This document shows, piece by piece, positions 30,574-39,797 of a DNA stretch of 64,000 nucleotides. The notes under the pieces were generated by a model. That model did not search any database, was not told where the DNA came from, and worked only from the letters and a program-made list of their open reading frames with translations. How positions within the stretch are numbered: position 1 is the stretch's first letter; every line of letters starts with the position of its first letter. The stretch is from Candidatus Methylopumilus sp. (lineage in GTDB: Bacteria; Pseudomonadota; Gammaproteobacteria; Burkholderiales; Methylophilaceae). The position numbers and the translations under genes were made by a program. The stretch lies in NCBI GenBank assembly GCA_024640945.1, contig JAHEEA010000005.1:47670-111669 (forward strand), written 5' to 3'.

Positions 30574-30846
30574 ATGACTATAGATCCCAGCAACCTCATC
30601 GGCTATTTCGCTGCTTTTTTAACCACGGTTGCTTTTGTGCCTCAAGCTTATCAGTCTTGGAAAACGCGTGATTTAAGTGGAATTTCACTGCCTATGTATA
30701 CTTTATTTACATCAGGTGTTGCTTTGTGGCTTGTTTATGGTTTTTACATTGATAGCATGCCTGTCATTATCGCCAACGCCATTACCTTGATCTTGTCGAC
30801 AATTGTACTCACGCTAAAATCAATCGAGGTATTTAGTAAAAAATAA
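30574..30846 (+). CDS. SemiSWEET family sugar transporter
   Basis: A 90-residue membrane protein with three predicted helices (about 7-24, 41-58, 64-82). The PQ motif is in TVAFVPQAYQSWKTRDLSGIS, the hallmark of bacterial SemiSWEETs, which work as dimers that move sugars across the inner membrane. It stands alone between gltX and the efflux channel gene, and its stop codon touches the stop of the convergent gene with no gap. The substrate is unknown. Confidence 0.87.
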   Translation: MTIDPSNLIGYFAAFLTTVAFVPQAYQSWKTRDLSGISLPMYTLFTSGVALWLVYGFYIDSMPVIIANAITLILSTIVLTLKSIEVFSKK

Positions 30847-32259
30847 CTACTTCTCGGACTTTAAGCTCGCCTCTTGCCAACCGCCACCCAAAGCCTTAAA
30901 CAAACTAACACTGGCATTTAATCTAGCTTGCCTACTTCGAACATAAGCCAGCGCAACATCGTTATATACGCGCTGAGCATCCAATACATCTAAATAAGCA
31001 ACATATCCTGACTGATATCGATGATTAGCAATCTCTAAAGCCCTACGTGATGCTTGCTCACTATCATGTAGCGCTAACTCACTCTCCGTGTGCTGACGCA
31101 AATCAACAAGCGCATCATTCACTTCTTGAAATGATTGCTGAACGGCACGCTCATAAGCTGCCAAAGCTTGTTTTTGCTGCGCAGTAACCTGATCAACTCT
31201 TGCATTTAAGCGACCTGAATCGAATACAGGCAAGTACAAACCTACCCCACCAGTCCAAATTCTGGCAGCAGATTTAAGCACATCGCCTAGATCCTTACTC
31301 TCACCACCATAAGCTGCCGTCAATGAGATTGTCGGATAAAGCGCCGCCTTGGCAACACCTATCTTAGCGTTCGCAGCAATCAAATTTTGTTCCGCCAATC
31401 GAACATCTGGACGCGATTCCAATAAACTTGAAGGCAAACCAGCTGGAGGGATTGGTGGCACAGGCATTCGATCCAAACTAGAGGTTTCAATCTTCAAGCC
31501 CATCACACCCGTTAACACCGCCAACTGCTGCTCTACAATCTGTCGCTGACGCTCTAATTCAGATAATTGTGCTTTAAGATTAGTGTGAGCCACTTCTGCT
31601 TGCGACACATCCAGTGCAGAAGCAATACCACCCTCTAAACGCCGCTTTGTTAAAGCCAAACTCTCTTCGCGCGTATGCAAATTTTCCTTAGATAAAGCAA
31701 TTTGAGATTCTAAGCTACGTAAAAACAGATAGTTACTAGCAATCAGTCCTTTTAGAGATAAGTCGACCGTATCCCTTGCGTATCTAGAACTGAGTGCTTG
31801 TGCGCGTGCAGCCTCTTGAGACCGACGTAATTTGCCCCAGAAGTCCAATTCAAATAACGTGCCTAAGCGCACGTTGTAATTAGTGCGTGTTGAACTCATA
31901 CCATTAAACAATGAAACGGCACCCAACTCAGTAACCTTGTTACGAGTTGCTGCTGAATCGAGATTGACTTGAGGAAATAAGGCGGCGCCAACTTCACGTA
32001 GGTATCCATCAGCCTCTTCAATACGAGCAACCGCTATTTTGATATCAGTGTTATTTACACTGGCTTTGGCAATCAAATCATCAAGCACCGGATCTTGATA
32101 AAGCTTCCACCAATCAGATGAAATTGCTGTATCTGAAACTTCAATCGATACTGATTGATATTGCTCAGGTAAAGCTTGCTTAGGTCTAAAGTAATCCAAA
32201 CCTACCATCGAACAAGCGCCCAAGGACAAAATCAAGCTAATAATCAAAGTTCTTTTCAT
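30847..32259 (-). CDS. RND efflux outer-membrane lipoprotein, NodT/OprM family
   Basis: The outer-membrane exit channel of a tripartite efflux pump. The 470-residue precursor has a lipoprotein signal with lipobox LGAC (Cys at about residue 16). Two repeated outer-membrane-efflux domains follow (DLIAKASVNNTDIKIAVARIEEA; ESRPDVRLAEQNLIAANAKIG). It follows the pump gene by 25 bases and is transcribed with the adaptor and pump. Confidence 0.95.
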   Translation of the reverse strand: MKRTLIISLILSLGACSMVGLDYFRPKQALPEQYQSVSIEVSDTAISSDWWKLYQDPVLDDLIAKASVNNTDIKIAVARIEEADGYLREVGAALFPQVNLDSAATRNKVTELGAVSLFNGMSSTRTNYNVRLGTLFELDFWGKLRRSQEAARAQALSSRYARDTVDLSLKGLIASNYLFLRSLESQIALSKENLHTREESLALTKRRLEGGIASALDVSQAEVAHTNLKAQLSELERQRQIVEQQLAVLTGVMGLKIETSSLDRMPVPPIPPAGLPSSLLESRPDVRLAEQNLIAANAKIGVAKAALYPTISLTAAYGGESKDLGDVLKSAARIWTGGVGLYLPVFDSGRLNARVDQVTAQQKQALAAYERAVQQSFQEVNDALVDLRQHTESELALHDSEQASRRALEIANHRYQSGYVAYLDVLDAQRVYNDVALAYVRSRQARLNASVSLFKALGGGWQEASLKSEK

Positions 32260-32284
32260 AAAATACTTTCACTTGTTATCTTAC

Positions 32285-35200
32285 TCATTTGGCATCTTCT
32301 TCAGGCAAACCTTCAAGATGGCCGTGTTGACGAACATGCTTACCTGAAAGCCAAGTAAAGAATAAGGGAATGAATATAGTCGCAACAAAGGTTGCCAAAA
32401 TCATCCCTCCAAATACGCCAGTACCCATAGAGCGACGAGCAGCAGCGCCAGCACCTGTTGCAAAGACCAAAGGAACAATCCCAAGAACAAAAGCCATGGA
32501 CGTCATCACAATCGGTCTAAAACGCAATCTTGCTGCTTCTAAAGCAGCTTGAGCGACTGGCATACCCTCTTCCATTTTTTGTTCAGCGAACTCAACAATC
32601 AAAATGGCATTTTTAGCTGCTAACCCGATCAAGGTAATCAAACCAATTTGGAAGTAAATATCATTAGGCATGCCGCGTAATAAAACAGCCAGTAAAGCCC
32701 CCGCAAGCGCGAATGGAACAGCCATAATCACAGCAAGTGGCAAAGCCCATGTTTCAAACTGAGCTGCCAATATCAAAAACACCATGATAATTGCAAAACC
32801 AAAAGCATACATCGCAGCAGAGCCGGTTCTCTTCTCTTGATAAGCCTGGGCAGTCCATGCAATTTTATAACCATCAGGTAGATTGTCTTTTGCAATGCGC
32901 TCTACAGTTTTAATTGCATCGCCCGAACTGACTCCTGGCGCACCACTGCCAAAAACTTTTGCTGACAATAAGCCGTTATAGCGCTCCAATTGTTCAGCGC
33001 CTACGATATTGCTTACCTTACTTAGCGCTGAGAGCGGAATCATGTTACCGCTTGGATTGGCTAATGTAGGCTGACTTCGTACATAAACCTTACCCAAATC
33101 TTCTGGCTGCATTCTAAATTCAGATTCAGCTTGTAACTGAACTCTATAAGTACGGCCATTACGGTTAAAGTCATTGACGTAAAAAGCACCCATCGTACTT
33201 TGTAAGGTTGCATAAATATCTGCGATACGAACACCTTGAGAGATTGCCTTTGCCTCATCCACCTCTATCATTAACTGAGGAACAGTAGGCCTAAAGAAAG
33301 AGTTCAAGCCAGTTAAGGTTGGTTCAGCGCGCATTGCATCAATAAAACTATTCATCACAGCGGCTAATTTAATAGGATCCGTGTCGCGCTGACTTTGTAC
33401 ATAAACCTCAAAACCACCAGCTGAACCCAAGCCACGAATCGCTGGAGGATTCACTGCGATAGCCATACCATCAGACTGCCCCATCCCAATACCAAAAAGC
33501 TTGCCGACAATATCAGTTGCTGAGGTTTCACGCTCTTTCCAATCTTTTAGTCTCACAAACATGGTGCCTGCATTCGTTTTATTTGCGCCGGTTAACAATT
33601 CAAACCCGTTTACGGCAAACTCATGCGCCACGGCTGGGTCATGCGCAATCGCTGATCGAATATTTTCTGTTGTTTTAGTGGTGCGCCCCAAAGTTGCACC
33701 ATCAGGCATAATCACGACGGTAACCACATAACCTTGATCTTCTGCAGGCACAAAACTACCTGGAACAGTTCTAAACAATATTGCGACAAGTATCACCACG
33801 AGAACAAATACAGAACCACCAATCACTTTATGCTTAAGCGTTAAACCAACGGTATTCGTATAAAAGTGTGTTAATCGGCTAAATAACTGATTAAATTTAG
33901 TAAAGAAAGCATTTTTCTCGTGTGTTTTCTTTAAAATAATGGCGCAAAGTGCAGGCGTTAAGGTTAAAGCAACGACACCCGAAATCACCACAGCGATTGC
34001 TACAGTCACCGCAAATTGACGATATAGCTCACCTGCGATACCACCTTGAAAAGCCACAGGAACAAACACCGCGCAAAGCACTAATACAATTGCAACTACA
34101 GCCGCAGATACCTGACCAATTGATTTAATTGCCGCAGGCAAAGGTGCCAACCCTTCTTCTGACATCAATCGCTCGGTATTCTCCAACACCACAATCGCAT
34201 CATCCACCACGATACCAATCGCTAAGATCATGGCAAATAAAGTTAATAAATTAATTGAGAAGCCAAACAAGTAAAGACCCGCAAAAGTACCAATCAAGGA
34301 GATAGGTACTGCAATAATAGGAATTAAAGTCGCACGCCAGCTTTGCAGAAACAAGAAAACCACAAGTACAACAAGAAGCAAAGCTTCACCAAACGTATGG
34401 AATACTTCATTGATTGTTGCTTTAACAAAATCACTCGTGTCATATGGAATCGTAAATTCCATCCCTTTAGGAAAGGTTTCTTTGAGCTCGTTCATTTTTA
34501 GCTTGATGTTTTTAGCCGTATCTAAAGCGTTCGCGCCAGTTTGCAAGAAAATAGGTATCGCAACACCGGGGGTTCCATCAAGGGTTGAAGCCACATTGTA
34601 ATTTTGCGCACCCAGCTCAATGCGAGCCACATCCTTAAGATATAAAACGCCATTCGGACCGTCAGCTTTGATAATGATATTGGCAAACTGCGCAGGATCT
34701 ATCAATCGACCTTTTGCTGTGACCGTGTAGACCAGCTGTTGTGAAGATGGCGCTGGCTCGGCACCTATCTTGCCAGCGGCATATTGATTATTCTGCGCTC
34801 CGATTGCAGATGAGATATCACTGGTCGTAACACCAAGTTGCGCCATACGATCTGGACGCAACCAAACACGCATAGAATAATCTTGACCACCAAAGATAAC
34901 CGCATCGCCGACACCTTTAACACGCTTAATCTCATCCATCACATTAAGCGTAGCGTAATTACTTAAAAACAAGCGATCATGATTCTTATCTTTCGAAGTC
35001 AACATCACGACCAATAAAATATCGTTTGATTTCTTCTGAACAATTAGCCCGTTACGACGAACCTCATCAGGCAGACGAGGCGTAGCAATATTGACTCGGT
35101 TACTTACATTAAACGTCGCTTGATCAACATTAGTGCCCACTTCAAAAGTAGCTGTAATAACCAAGGTACCACTAGAGTCAGCACTAGAACTAAAATAAAG

Positions 35201-35425
35201 AAGGTTATCAACGCCACTCAACTGCTCTTCAATCGGCGCAGCAACTGTCTTAGAAAGCGTATCAGCACTTGCTCCAGGATAAACGGCCGTAATAGTCACT
35301 GTTGGTGGTGCAATTTGTGGATACTGTGCAATCGGCAACTTGAATGCGGCAGCTAATCCAGATAACACGATAATGATAGACAGTACCGAAGCAAAAATCG
35401 GCCGTGTAATAAAAAATCTGGTCAT
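32285..35425 (-). CDS. RND multidrug efflux transporter, AcrB/MexB (HAE1) type
   Basis: The proton-driven inner-membrane pump of the tripartite system. Its 1046 residues, TRFFITRPIFASVLSIIIVL opening and 12 membrane segments in the 1+5 / 1+5 pattern fit the HAE1 family. The proton-relay pair is in GIVVDDAIVVLENTER (two adjacent Asp near residue 407). Two large periplasmic loops are present. Such pumps export hydrophobic drugs, dyes, bile salts and solvents; the substrate range cannot be read here. Confidence 0.96.
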   Translation of the reverse strand: MTRFFITRPIFASVLSIIIVLSGLAAAFKLPIAQYPQIAPPTVTITAVYPGASADTLSKTVAAPIEEQLSGVDNLLYFSSSADSSGTLVITATFEVGTNVDQATFNVSNRVNIATPRLPDEVRRNGLIVQKKSNDILLVVMLTSKDKNHDRLFLSNYATLNVMDEIKRVKGVGDAVIFGGQDYSMRVWLRPDRMAQLGVTTSDISSAIGAQNNQYAAGKIGAEPAPSSQQLVYTVTAKGRLIDPAQFANIIIKADGPNGVLYLKDVARIELGAQNYNVASTLDGTPGVAIPIFLQTGANALDTAKNIKLKMNELKETFPKGMEFTIPYDTSDFVKATINEVFHTFGEALLLVVLVVFLFLQSWRATLIPIIAVPISLIGTFAGLYLFGFSINLLTLFAMILAIGIVVDDAIVVLENTERLMSEEGLAPLPAAIKSIGQVSAAVVAIVLVLCAVFVPVAFQGGIAGELYRQFAVTVAIAVVISGVVALTLTPALCAIILKKTHEKNAFFTKFNQLFSRLTHFYTNTVGLTLKHKVIGGSVFVLVVILVAILFRTVPGSFVPAEDQGYVVTVVIMPDGATLGRTTKTTENIRSAIAHDPAVAHEFAVNGFELLTGANKTNAGTMFVRLKDWKERETSATDIVGKLFGIGMGQSDGMAIAVNPPAIRGLGSAGGFEVYVQSQRDTDPIKLAAVMNSFIDAMRAEPTLTGLNSFFRPTVPQLMIEVDEAKAISQGVRIADIYATLQSTMGAFYVNDFNRNGRTYRVQLQAESEFRMQPEDLGKVYVRSQPTLANPSGNMIPLSALSKVSNIVGAEQLERYNGLLSAKVFGSGAPGVSSGDAIKTVERIAKDNLPDGYKIAWTAQAYQEKRTGSAAMYAFGFAIIMVFLILAAQFETWALPLAVIMAVPFALAGALLAVLLRGMPNDIYFQIGLITLIGLAAKNAILIVEFAEQKMEEGMPVAQAALEAARLRFRPIVMTSMAFVLGIVPLVFATGAGAAARRSMGTGVFGGMILATFVATIFIPLFFTWLSGKHVRQHGHLEGLPEEDAK

Positions 35426-35440
35426 TACGATATCCTTAGA

Positions 35441-36664
35441 TTATTTAGCAGGGGCAGCGTTAGCTGCTGGCGCTTCAGCGCCAAAGGGATGCGGATTGAC
35501 TGGCGCACCTGGGCGCACTTTAATTAAATTATCAGCAATCACTTGATCACCTTCGTTTAAACCGCTTAAAACAATCCAGTTATTACCTTGCCAACCACCC
35601 TCTTTAATCGGATGAACAGCAGCAACAGCTTTGCCTTCTTTGTTTTTTTCAGCAACGAATACAAATTTACCTTGATCACCAGTCAATACCGCTGTTTGAG
35701 GCACCAAAAAGACCCCATTACGGACGCCAGTTGATATACGTGCACGAACAAACTGACCAGGCAATAAACGGTGATCTTTGTTTTCAAAACTTGCACGCAA
35801 TTGCTGCGTACCTAATTTAGGGTCAATTTGGCTCGCAGAGAAATTCAATTTTCCTTTTTCAGCATACTGAGTGCCATCAGGTAAAGTTAGTGTCACAGAT
35901 TTAACGGTTGTTTCCGACAAACGACCACCTAACAATGCAATTTCACTATCTGAAAAACTAAATCTAACCCAAATTGGTGAGGTTTGGATGACGGTCGTCA
36001 ACATGCTAGTGTTAGCAGAAACCAAAGCCCCCTCTGAAAATTGAAAGCGGCCAGATATACCACTTAATGGTGATGTCACATTTGTATAAGAGAGATTAAG
36101 TTCAGCCTCACGCACGCTGGCTTGTGCCTGCAGCAAGTTGGCCTGTGCAGTCGCTTTGTCAGTGGTCGCATTATCATACTCACGCTGACTGATAGACTGG
36201 GTTGCCAACAAGACTTGAAGACGTTTTTCTTCACGCGCAGTTTGTTCAACTCGTGCTTGCTGAGCAGCAAGTGATGCACGTGCTTGTTGAAGCGCAATCT
36301 GAAATGGCACAGGATCAATCAAAAACATCGATTGCCCCTCTTTTACAGGCGCACCCTCTGAATAGTTTCGCTTAAGCAATATACCGCCAACACGTGGACG
36401 AATTTCCACTTCTTTCGCCCCCTCTGTCTGAGCAACAGCCTCTGCACTAATTGGTACAGAAGTTGATTGAACAGTCACGACCCCAACAGGCATCACCATT
36501 CCAGATGGAGGCATTGAACCTTGCTCTTTTTCCCCACAGCCCGTTAACGCCAAGCCCAAGATCACAACAGTCAAAAGATCAACCTTCGACTTTGACGATC
36601 TTGCTTTAAGACCAGAACCTAAAACTTGCTTGGAATTGAAATGGCAATTGATTGGAGATGTCAT
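35441..36664 (-). CDS. RND efflux periplasmic adaptor lipoprotein, AcrA/MexA type
   Basis: A membrane-fusion protein linking pump and outer channel. It has an N-terminal membrane stretch with lipobox ALTGC (LTVVILGLALTGCGEKEQ) and a split lipoyl domain (VEIRPRVGGILLKRNYSEG). The alpha-helical hairpin (LQQARASLAAQQARVEQTA) and beta-barrel domains follow. I chose ATG 36664 with GAGG six bases upstream; an ATG four codons earlier is possible. The segment before the lipobox is long (about 45 residues), so the true start might lie nearer the membrane helix. First gene of the efflux operon. Confidence 0.93.
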   Translation of the reverse strand: MTSPINCHFNSKQVLGSGLKARSSKSKVDLLTVVILGLALTGCGEKEQGSMPPSGMVMPVGVVTVQSTSVPISAEAVAQTEGAKEVEIRPRVGGILLKRNYSEGAPVKEGQSMFLIDPVPFQIALQQARASLAAQQARVEQTAREEKRLQVLLATQSISQREYDNATTDKATAQANLLQAQASVREAELNLSYTNVTSPLSGISGRFQFSEGALVSANTSMLTTVIQTSPIWVRFSFSDSEIALLGGRLSETTVKSVTLTLPDGTQYAEKGKLNFSASQIDPKLGTQQLRASFENKDHRLLPGQFVRARISTGVRNGVFLVPQTAVLTGDQGKFVFVAEKNKEGKAVAAVHPIKEGGWQGNNWIVLSGLNEGDQVIADNLIKVRPGAPVNPHPFGAEAPAANAAPAK

Positions 36665-36705
36665 TACTAACCTCATGTCTTTTAAGGAAATGTATGCAAA
36701 GAATC

Positions 36706-36734
36706 TTGCTTACATACAAATATGAATGTATATT
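36706..36734 (+). promoter_or_regulatory. Promoter of the tetR regulator gene
   Basis: TTGCTT (36706-36711) and TATATT (36729-36734) are exactly 17 bases apart. The spacer is occupied by a TACATACA...TGTATA palindrome, so bound repressor would block this promoter. The predicted start is about 65 bases before the regulator ATG. Confidence 0.65.
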
Positions 36735-36758
36735 ATATACAAACAATTCTGTATGTAA
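36710..36758. promoter_or_regulatory. Operator region of the TetR/AcrR-type regulator
   Basis: Three overlapping symmetries are visible. TACATNCANNNNTGNATGTA at 36711-36730 is a 20-base palindrome resembling the known 24-base AcrR box of E. coli. TGTATA/TATACA lie at 36727-36741 around three bases. A perfect 9-bp inverted repeat TTACATACA (36710-36718) and TGTATGTAA (36750-36758) encloses both. The repeats cover both divergent promoters, so one protein could control itself and the pump. Confidence 0.7.
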
Positions 36759-36759
36759 A
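36732..36759 (-). promoter_or_regulatory. Promoter of the RND efflux operon
   Basis: On the minus strand TTTACA (36759-36754) and a perfect TATAAT (36737-36732) are 16 bases apart, about 70 bases before the adaptor start. The -35 box lies inside the right operator arm and the -10 box in the central palindrome. It overlaps the divergent tetR promoter. Confidence 0.7.
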
Positions 36760-36806
36760 TGGATTTAATTTAAGAAAAACCTTAGTATTACAAAGGATTA
36801 ACCAAT

Positions 36807-37424
36807 ATGGTTCGCCAAACCAAAGAAAACGCCGAGCTAACGAGACAGCGCATCATTGATGCCGCACGGCAGGTATTTTTGGCACGCGGTGTTAGCAGAA
36901 CAAGCATGGAGCAAATTGCCACTGCTGCAGGGGTCACACGTGGGGCTGTGTATTGGCACTTTTCAAACAAAACAGAACTTTTTAGCGTGATGCGTGAGCA
37001 GGTTTTCCTGCCACTGATTGATCGCATGGACGACAATCTACAGTTAGAAAACAACGAAGACCCTCTTACTCAAATTGAAAATTTCCTCAACGGGACAATT
37101 CAAGCACTAAATGAGTCTTCTGCCACGCGTGAGACTTATGAAATCATGATGATTAAGTGCGAATACGTAGAGGAATTCTCCGAAGTACTAAGGCAAATCC
37201 TCAACAATTGCGATGGCATTATTCAAAAACTTGAGCAACTTTACCAAAGAGCAAAAAACAAGAGGCAACTCCGCGCATCACAAGACCCGGAACAATTAGC
37301 ACTAGATACTCATTTATTTTTCAGCGGCTTATTACACATGTGGGTTAAAGATATTGATGGCTCACACTTTAGAAAGCGAACTCACTCACTCATTGCAAAC
37401 CACATTGATTTGCGTAGAAATTAA
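36807..37424 (+). CDS. TetR/AcrR family repressor of the efflux operon
   Basis: A 205-residue regulator with an N-terminal helix-turn-helix (about residues 11-58: RIIDAARQVFLARGVSRTSM, then QIATAAGVTRGAVYWHFSNK) and an AcrR/TtgR-type ligand-binding C-terminal domain (RETYEIMMIKCEYVEEF). It is divergent from the efflux operon, and AcrR-like palindromes cover both promoters, so local repression is very likely. A good ribosome site (AAAGGA) precedes ATG 36807. The inducer is unknown. Confidence 0.94.
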   Translation: MVRQTKENAELTRQRIIDAARQVFLARGVSRTSMEQIATAAGVTRGAVYWHFSNKTELFSVMREQVFLPLIDRMDDNLQLENNEDPLTQIENFLNGTIQALNESSATRETYEIMMIKCEYVEEFSEVLRQILNNCDGIIQKLEQLYQRAKNKRQLRASQDPEQLALDTHLFFSGLLHMWVKDIDGSHFRKRTHSLIANHIDLRRN

Positions 37425-37476
37425 GTGCCGCTTGGCTTATCATGCAAGCCTCATTTAAGCATATGCTTTCAGAAAG

Positions 37477-38439
37477 ATGATTGTGCCTAATTTTATTGTT
37501 GCAGCGCTCTATAAGTTCGCAAAACTTCCAGATCACAAAGAAATCCAACCGGTTTTATTGGATCTATGCGTCTCACTAAACATCAAAGGCACACTGTTGT
37601 TAGCAGAAGAAGGCATCAATGGAACGGTTGCAGGAAGTCGCGAAGCAATCAATGCACTCATCAAACATCTTAAACAAGATCCTAGACTGGCTGATCTAGA
37701 ACACAAAGAGTCCCATGCCGATGAAATGCCCTTTTATCGCATGAAAGTCAGACTCAAAAAAGAGATTGTCACACTAGGTGTTCCAGGCGTTGATCCCAAT
37801 TATAAAGTAGGTACCTATGTAAAACCGCAAGATTGGAATGCCATCATTTCCGATCCAGATACCATCGTGATTGATACACGCAATGACTATGAATTTGGTA
37901 TAGGAACCTTCAAGGGTGCAATTGATCCACACACCACGACATTCAGAGAGTTTCCTGAATATGTGACTACACATCTAGATCCTAAGAAAAATAAAAAAGT
38001 AGCCATGTTTTGTACTGGCGGAATTCGATGCGAAAAAGCGAGCTCATACATGATGGAGCAAGGTTTCGAAGAGGTTTATCACCTACAAGGCGGCATTCTC
38101 AAGTACCTTGAGGAAATTCCACAGGAAGAAAGCCTATGGGAAGGCGAATGTTTCGTATTTGATAATCGCGTTGCTATTAAGCACGGTTTGGAAATTGGTG
38201 AATATGATCAATGCCACGCTTGCCGGCACCCTGTTTCACCTGAAGACATGAAAAGCGAACAATATATCGCTGGCGTATCTTGTCCTCATTGCTACGATAA
38301 ATTATCTAAAGAAAAACGGCTCAGTGTCATTGAACGTCAAAAACAAATTGAACTCGCGAAAAAACGTGGCGAAACACATATTGGAAAAGTCATTAAAAAG
38401 CTTCCCCCAAAACCTAATAAATCACATGAAGATAAATAA
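37477..38439 (+). CDS. trhO: tRNA uridine(34) hydroxylase TrhO (rhodanese family)
   Basis: TrhO (formerly YceA) hydroxylates U34 of certain tRNAs using oxygen, toward 5-methoxyuridine-type modifications. The 320-residue protein has an N-terminal UPF0176 domain ([20 protein letters not shown]). A rhodanese domain carries the active-site loop [15 protein letters not shown] (Cys near residue 179). Near the C-terminus is a CxxC-type cysteine cluster ([16 protein letters not shown]) that may bind zinc. The stop overlaps the next ATG (TAATG). Confidence 0.93.
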   Translation: MIVPNFIVAALYKFAKLPDHKEIQPVLLDLCVSLNIKGTLLLAEEGINGTVAGSREAINALIKHLKQDPRLADLEHKESHADEMPFYRMKVRLKKEIVTLGVPGVDPNYKVGTYVKPQDWNAIISDPDTIVIDTRNDYEFGIGTFKGAIDPHTTTFREFPEYVTTHLDPKKNKKVAMFCTGGIRCEKASSYMMEQGFEEVYHLQGGILKYLEEIPQEESLWEGECFVFDNRVAIKHGLEIGEYDQCHACRHPVSPEDMKSEQYIAGVSCPHCYDKLSKEKRLSVIERQKQIELAKKRGETHIGKVIKKLPPKPNKSHEDK

Positions 38440-38810
38440 TGCAACCAATTGAATTTGTAATAAATACAGAATATATAGAACTGTGCAATTTGCTTAAGTT
38501 AGTAGATCTAGCTGATAGCGGCGGACGCGGCAAAGCCATGGTCGCCGAAGGCCTGGTAAAAGTAGACGGCGAACTAGAGTTACGTAAAACAGCCAAAATC
38601 AAAGCAGGTCAAATTATCGAATGTGAAGGCAAGCGCATATTAATTACCATTGACCCAAATGCTGAGATTAAACCACCCAAAGTAAAAGCACCCAAAGTCA
38701 AAGGCAAAGGCCAACCCAATCGCAGAAGCGGTTCAGGCCCAAAAACGGGGCAAGCAAAAGCCGCAAAGAAGGCTAACCAGAGCACTGAGAAAAAATCGCC
38801 ATGGCACTAA
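38439..38810 (+). CDS. Small S4-domain RNA-binding protein
   Basis: A 123-residue protein with an S4 RNA-binding fold in residues 1-72 (LCNLLKLVDLADSGGRGKAM, GLVKVDGELELRKTAKIKAGQ). It resembles YbcJ/YlxH-neighbour type S4 proteins. A strongly basic Lys/Pro/Gly-rich tail follows (KVKAPKVKGKGQPNRRSGSG), likely to contact RNA non-specifically. It is sandwiched by overlaps between trhO (1 base) and yaeQ (10 bases), suggesting an RNA-related operon. The exact target is unknown. Confidence 0.85.
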   Translation: MQPIEFVINTEYIELCNLLKLVDLADSGGRGKAMVAEGLVKVDGELELRKTAKIKAGQIIECEGKRILITIDPNAEIKPPKVKAPKVKGKGQPNRRSGSGPKTGQAKAAKKANQSTEKKSPWH

Positions 38811-39331
38811 AATCAACTATCTACAAAGCTGACCTACAAATCTCGAACATGGATAGCAATTATTATGCAGCCCATAGTTTAACGCTCGCTAAACACCCTT
38901 CCGAGACAGATGAACGGCTAATGGTCAGGCTGATTGCTTTTGCACTATTTGCAAGTGACTCACTAGCATTCGGCAAAGGCTTAAGTGACGATGAAGAGCC
39001 TGATTTGTGGCAAAAAGATTTAACAGGCGCCATCGAACTCTGGATAGAAGTTGGCTTGCCCGATGAACGCGTTTTACGTAAAGCCAGCGGACGTTCAAAC
39101 CAAGTCGCACTCTTGATGTATGGGGGGCGTAGCGCCGATATATGGTGGGATCAAAACAGTAAAGCGCTACTTAAGCTGGACAATTTAACGGTGATTAATT
39201 TACCTGAGACAGTAGAGCTAACAAACGCAGCAACAAGGAATATGAACATTAGCTGCACCATCCAAGACAACGAAATGCTAGTCACTCACGACATAGGCAG
39301 CTTCACGTTACTGCCCATAAAACTCAAATAA
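38801..39331 (+). CDS. yaeQ: YaeQ family protein
   Basis: A 176-residue cytoplasmic protein matching the YaeQ family (MALKSTIYKADLQISNMDSN, HPSETDERLMVRLIAFAL, WIEVGLPDERVLRKASGRS). The fold is PD-(D/E)XK-nuclease-like (an Asp, Glu and Lys/Gln arrangement can be followed), but no activity is firmly known. It starts 10 bases inside the S4-protein gene and ends 2 bases from the convergent small cysteine-rich gene. Confidence 0.92.
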   Translation: MALKSTIYKADLQISNMDSNYYAAHSLTLAKHPSETDERLMVRLIAFALFASDSLAFGKGLSDDEEPDLWQKDLTGAIELWIEVGLPDERVLRKASGRSNQVALLMYGGRSADIWWDQNSKALLKLDNLTVINLPETVELTNAATRNMNISCTIQDNEMLVTHDIGSFTLLPIKLK

Positions 39332-39333
39332 CT

Positions 39334-39498
39334 CTAATTTTTCTGTTGAGCCATAAATTCTTTATAGATATTACGATTTTGATAACAATCGCAGCTGTTT
39401 CTATCAAGACAAGACTCTCTCAACTTACAAAAGCATGATTTAGCAACAACTTCCTCCAAGGCCTTAAGCACAGAGTGATCTTTATTTTGAATATCCAT
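39334..39498 (-). CDS. Small cysteine-rich protein (54 residues), function unknown
   Basis: ATG 39498 to TAG 39334 encodes 54 residues starting MDIQNKDHSVLKALEEVV. Five cysteines lie in the pattern C-x-C-x5-C-x5-C-x-C (residues 22-38: KSCFCKLRESC then CDC), followed by a helix-like end. A ribosome site AAGGTG lies seven bases before the ATG, which supports translation. The cysteines could bind zinc or an iron-sulfur centre. I do not recognise the family. It is divergent from ppsA, across a 299-base gap. Confidence 0.6.
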   Translation of the reverse strand: MDIQNKDHSVLKALEEVVAKSCFCKLRESCLDRNSCDCYQNRNIYKEFMAQQKN

Positions 39499-39797
39499 TT
39501 AACAACACCTTATTGCATTTAAGCGATTAAAAACGAAATGTATTTTTCGTTATACCCGACCATTTTGACCGAAAAATTATCAGTTAGTTAAATTTCTATA
39601 AAAATAATCATTTTTTTAAAAACAATCTCGCTGATAACGTGACAGGAACATGCCTAATAGGGCAAAATATCGGTTTTACAAAACACGCACCAAAGTGATT
39701 GCCAGTAATTAAAATCACAATATGCGTAACACTCTGAAAACAAAAAAGTTTACGTAATTCAAAGTAAGTTCATTACGTGAATAGATGGAGATTCTTT
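39499..39797. other. Intergenic region between the small cysteine-rich gene and ppsA
   Basis: No other open frame of note. An 8-bp perfect inverted repeat ATTTTTCG (39542-39549) and CGAAAAAT (39570-39577) with a 20-base spacer lies mid-way and could be an operator. TTGCCA at 39699-39704 with TATGCG at 39721-39726 (16-base spacer) is a weak promoter candidate for ppsA. The rest is AT-rich without clear signal. Confidence 0.4.
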
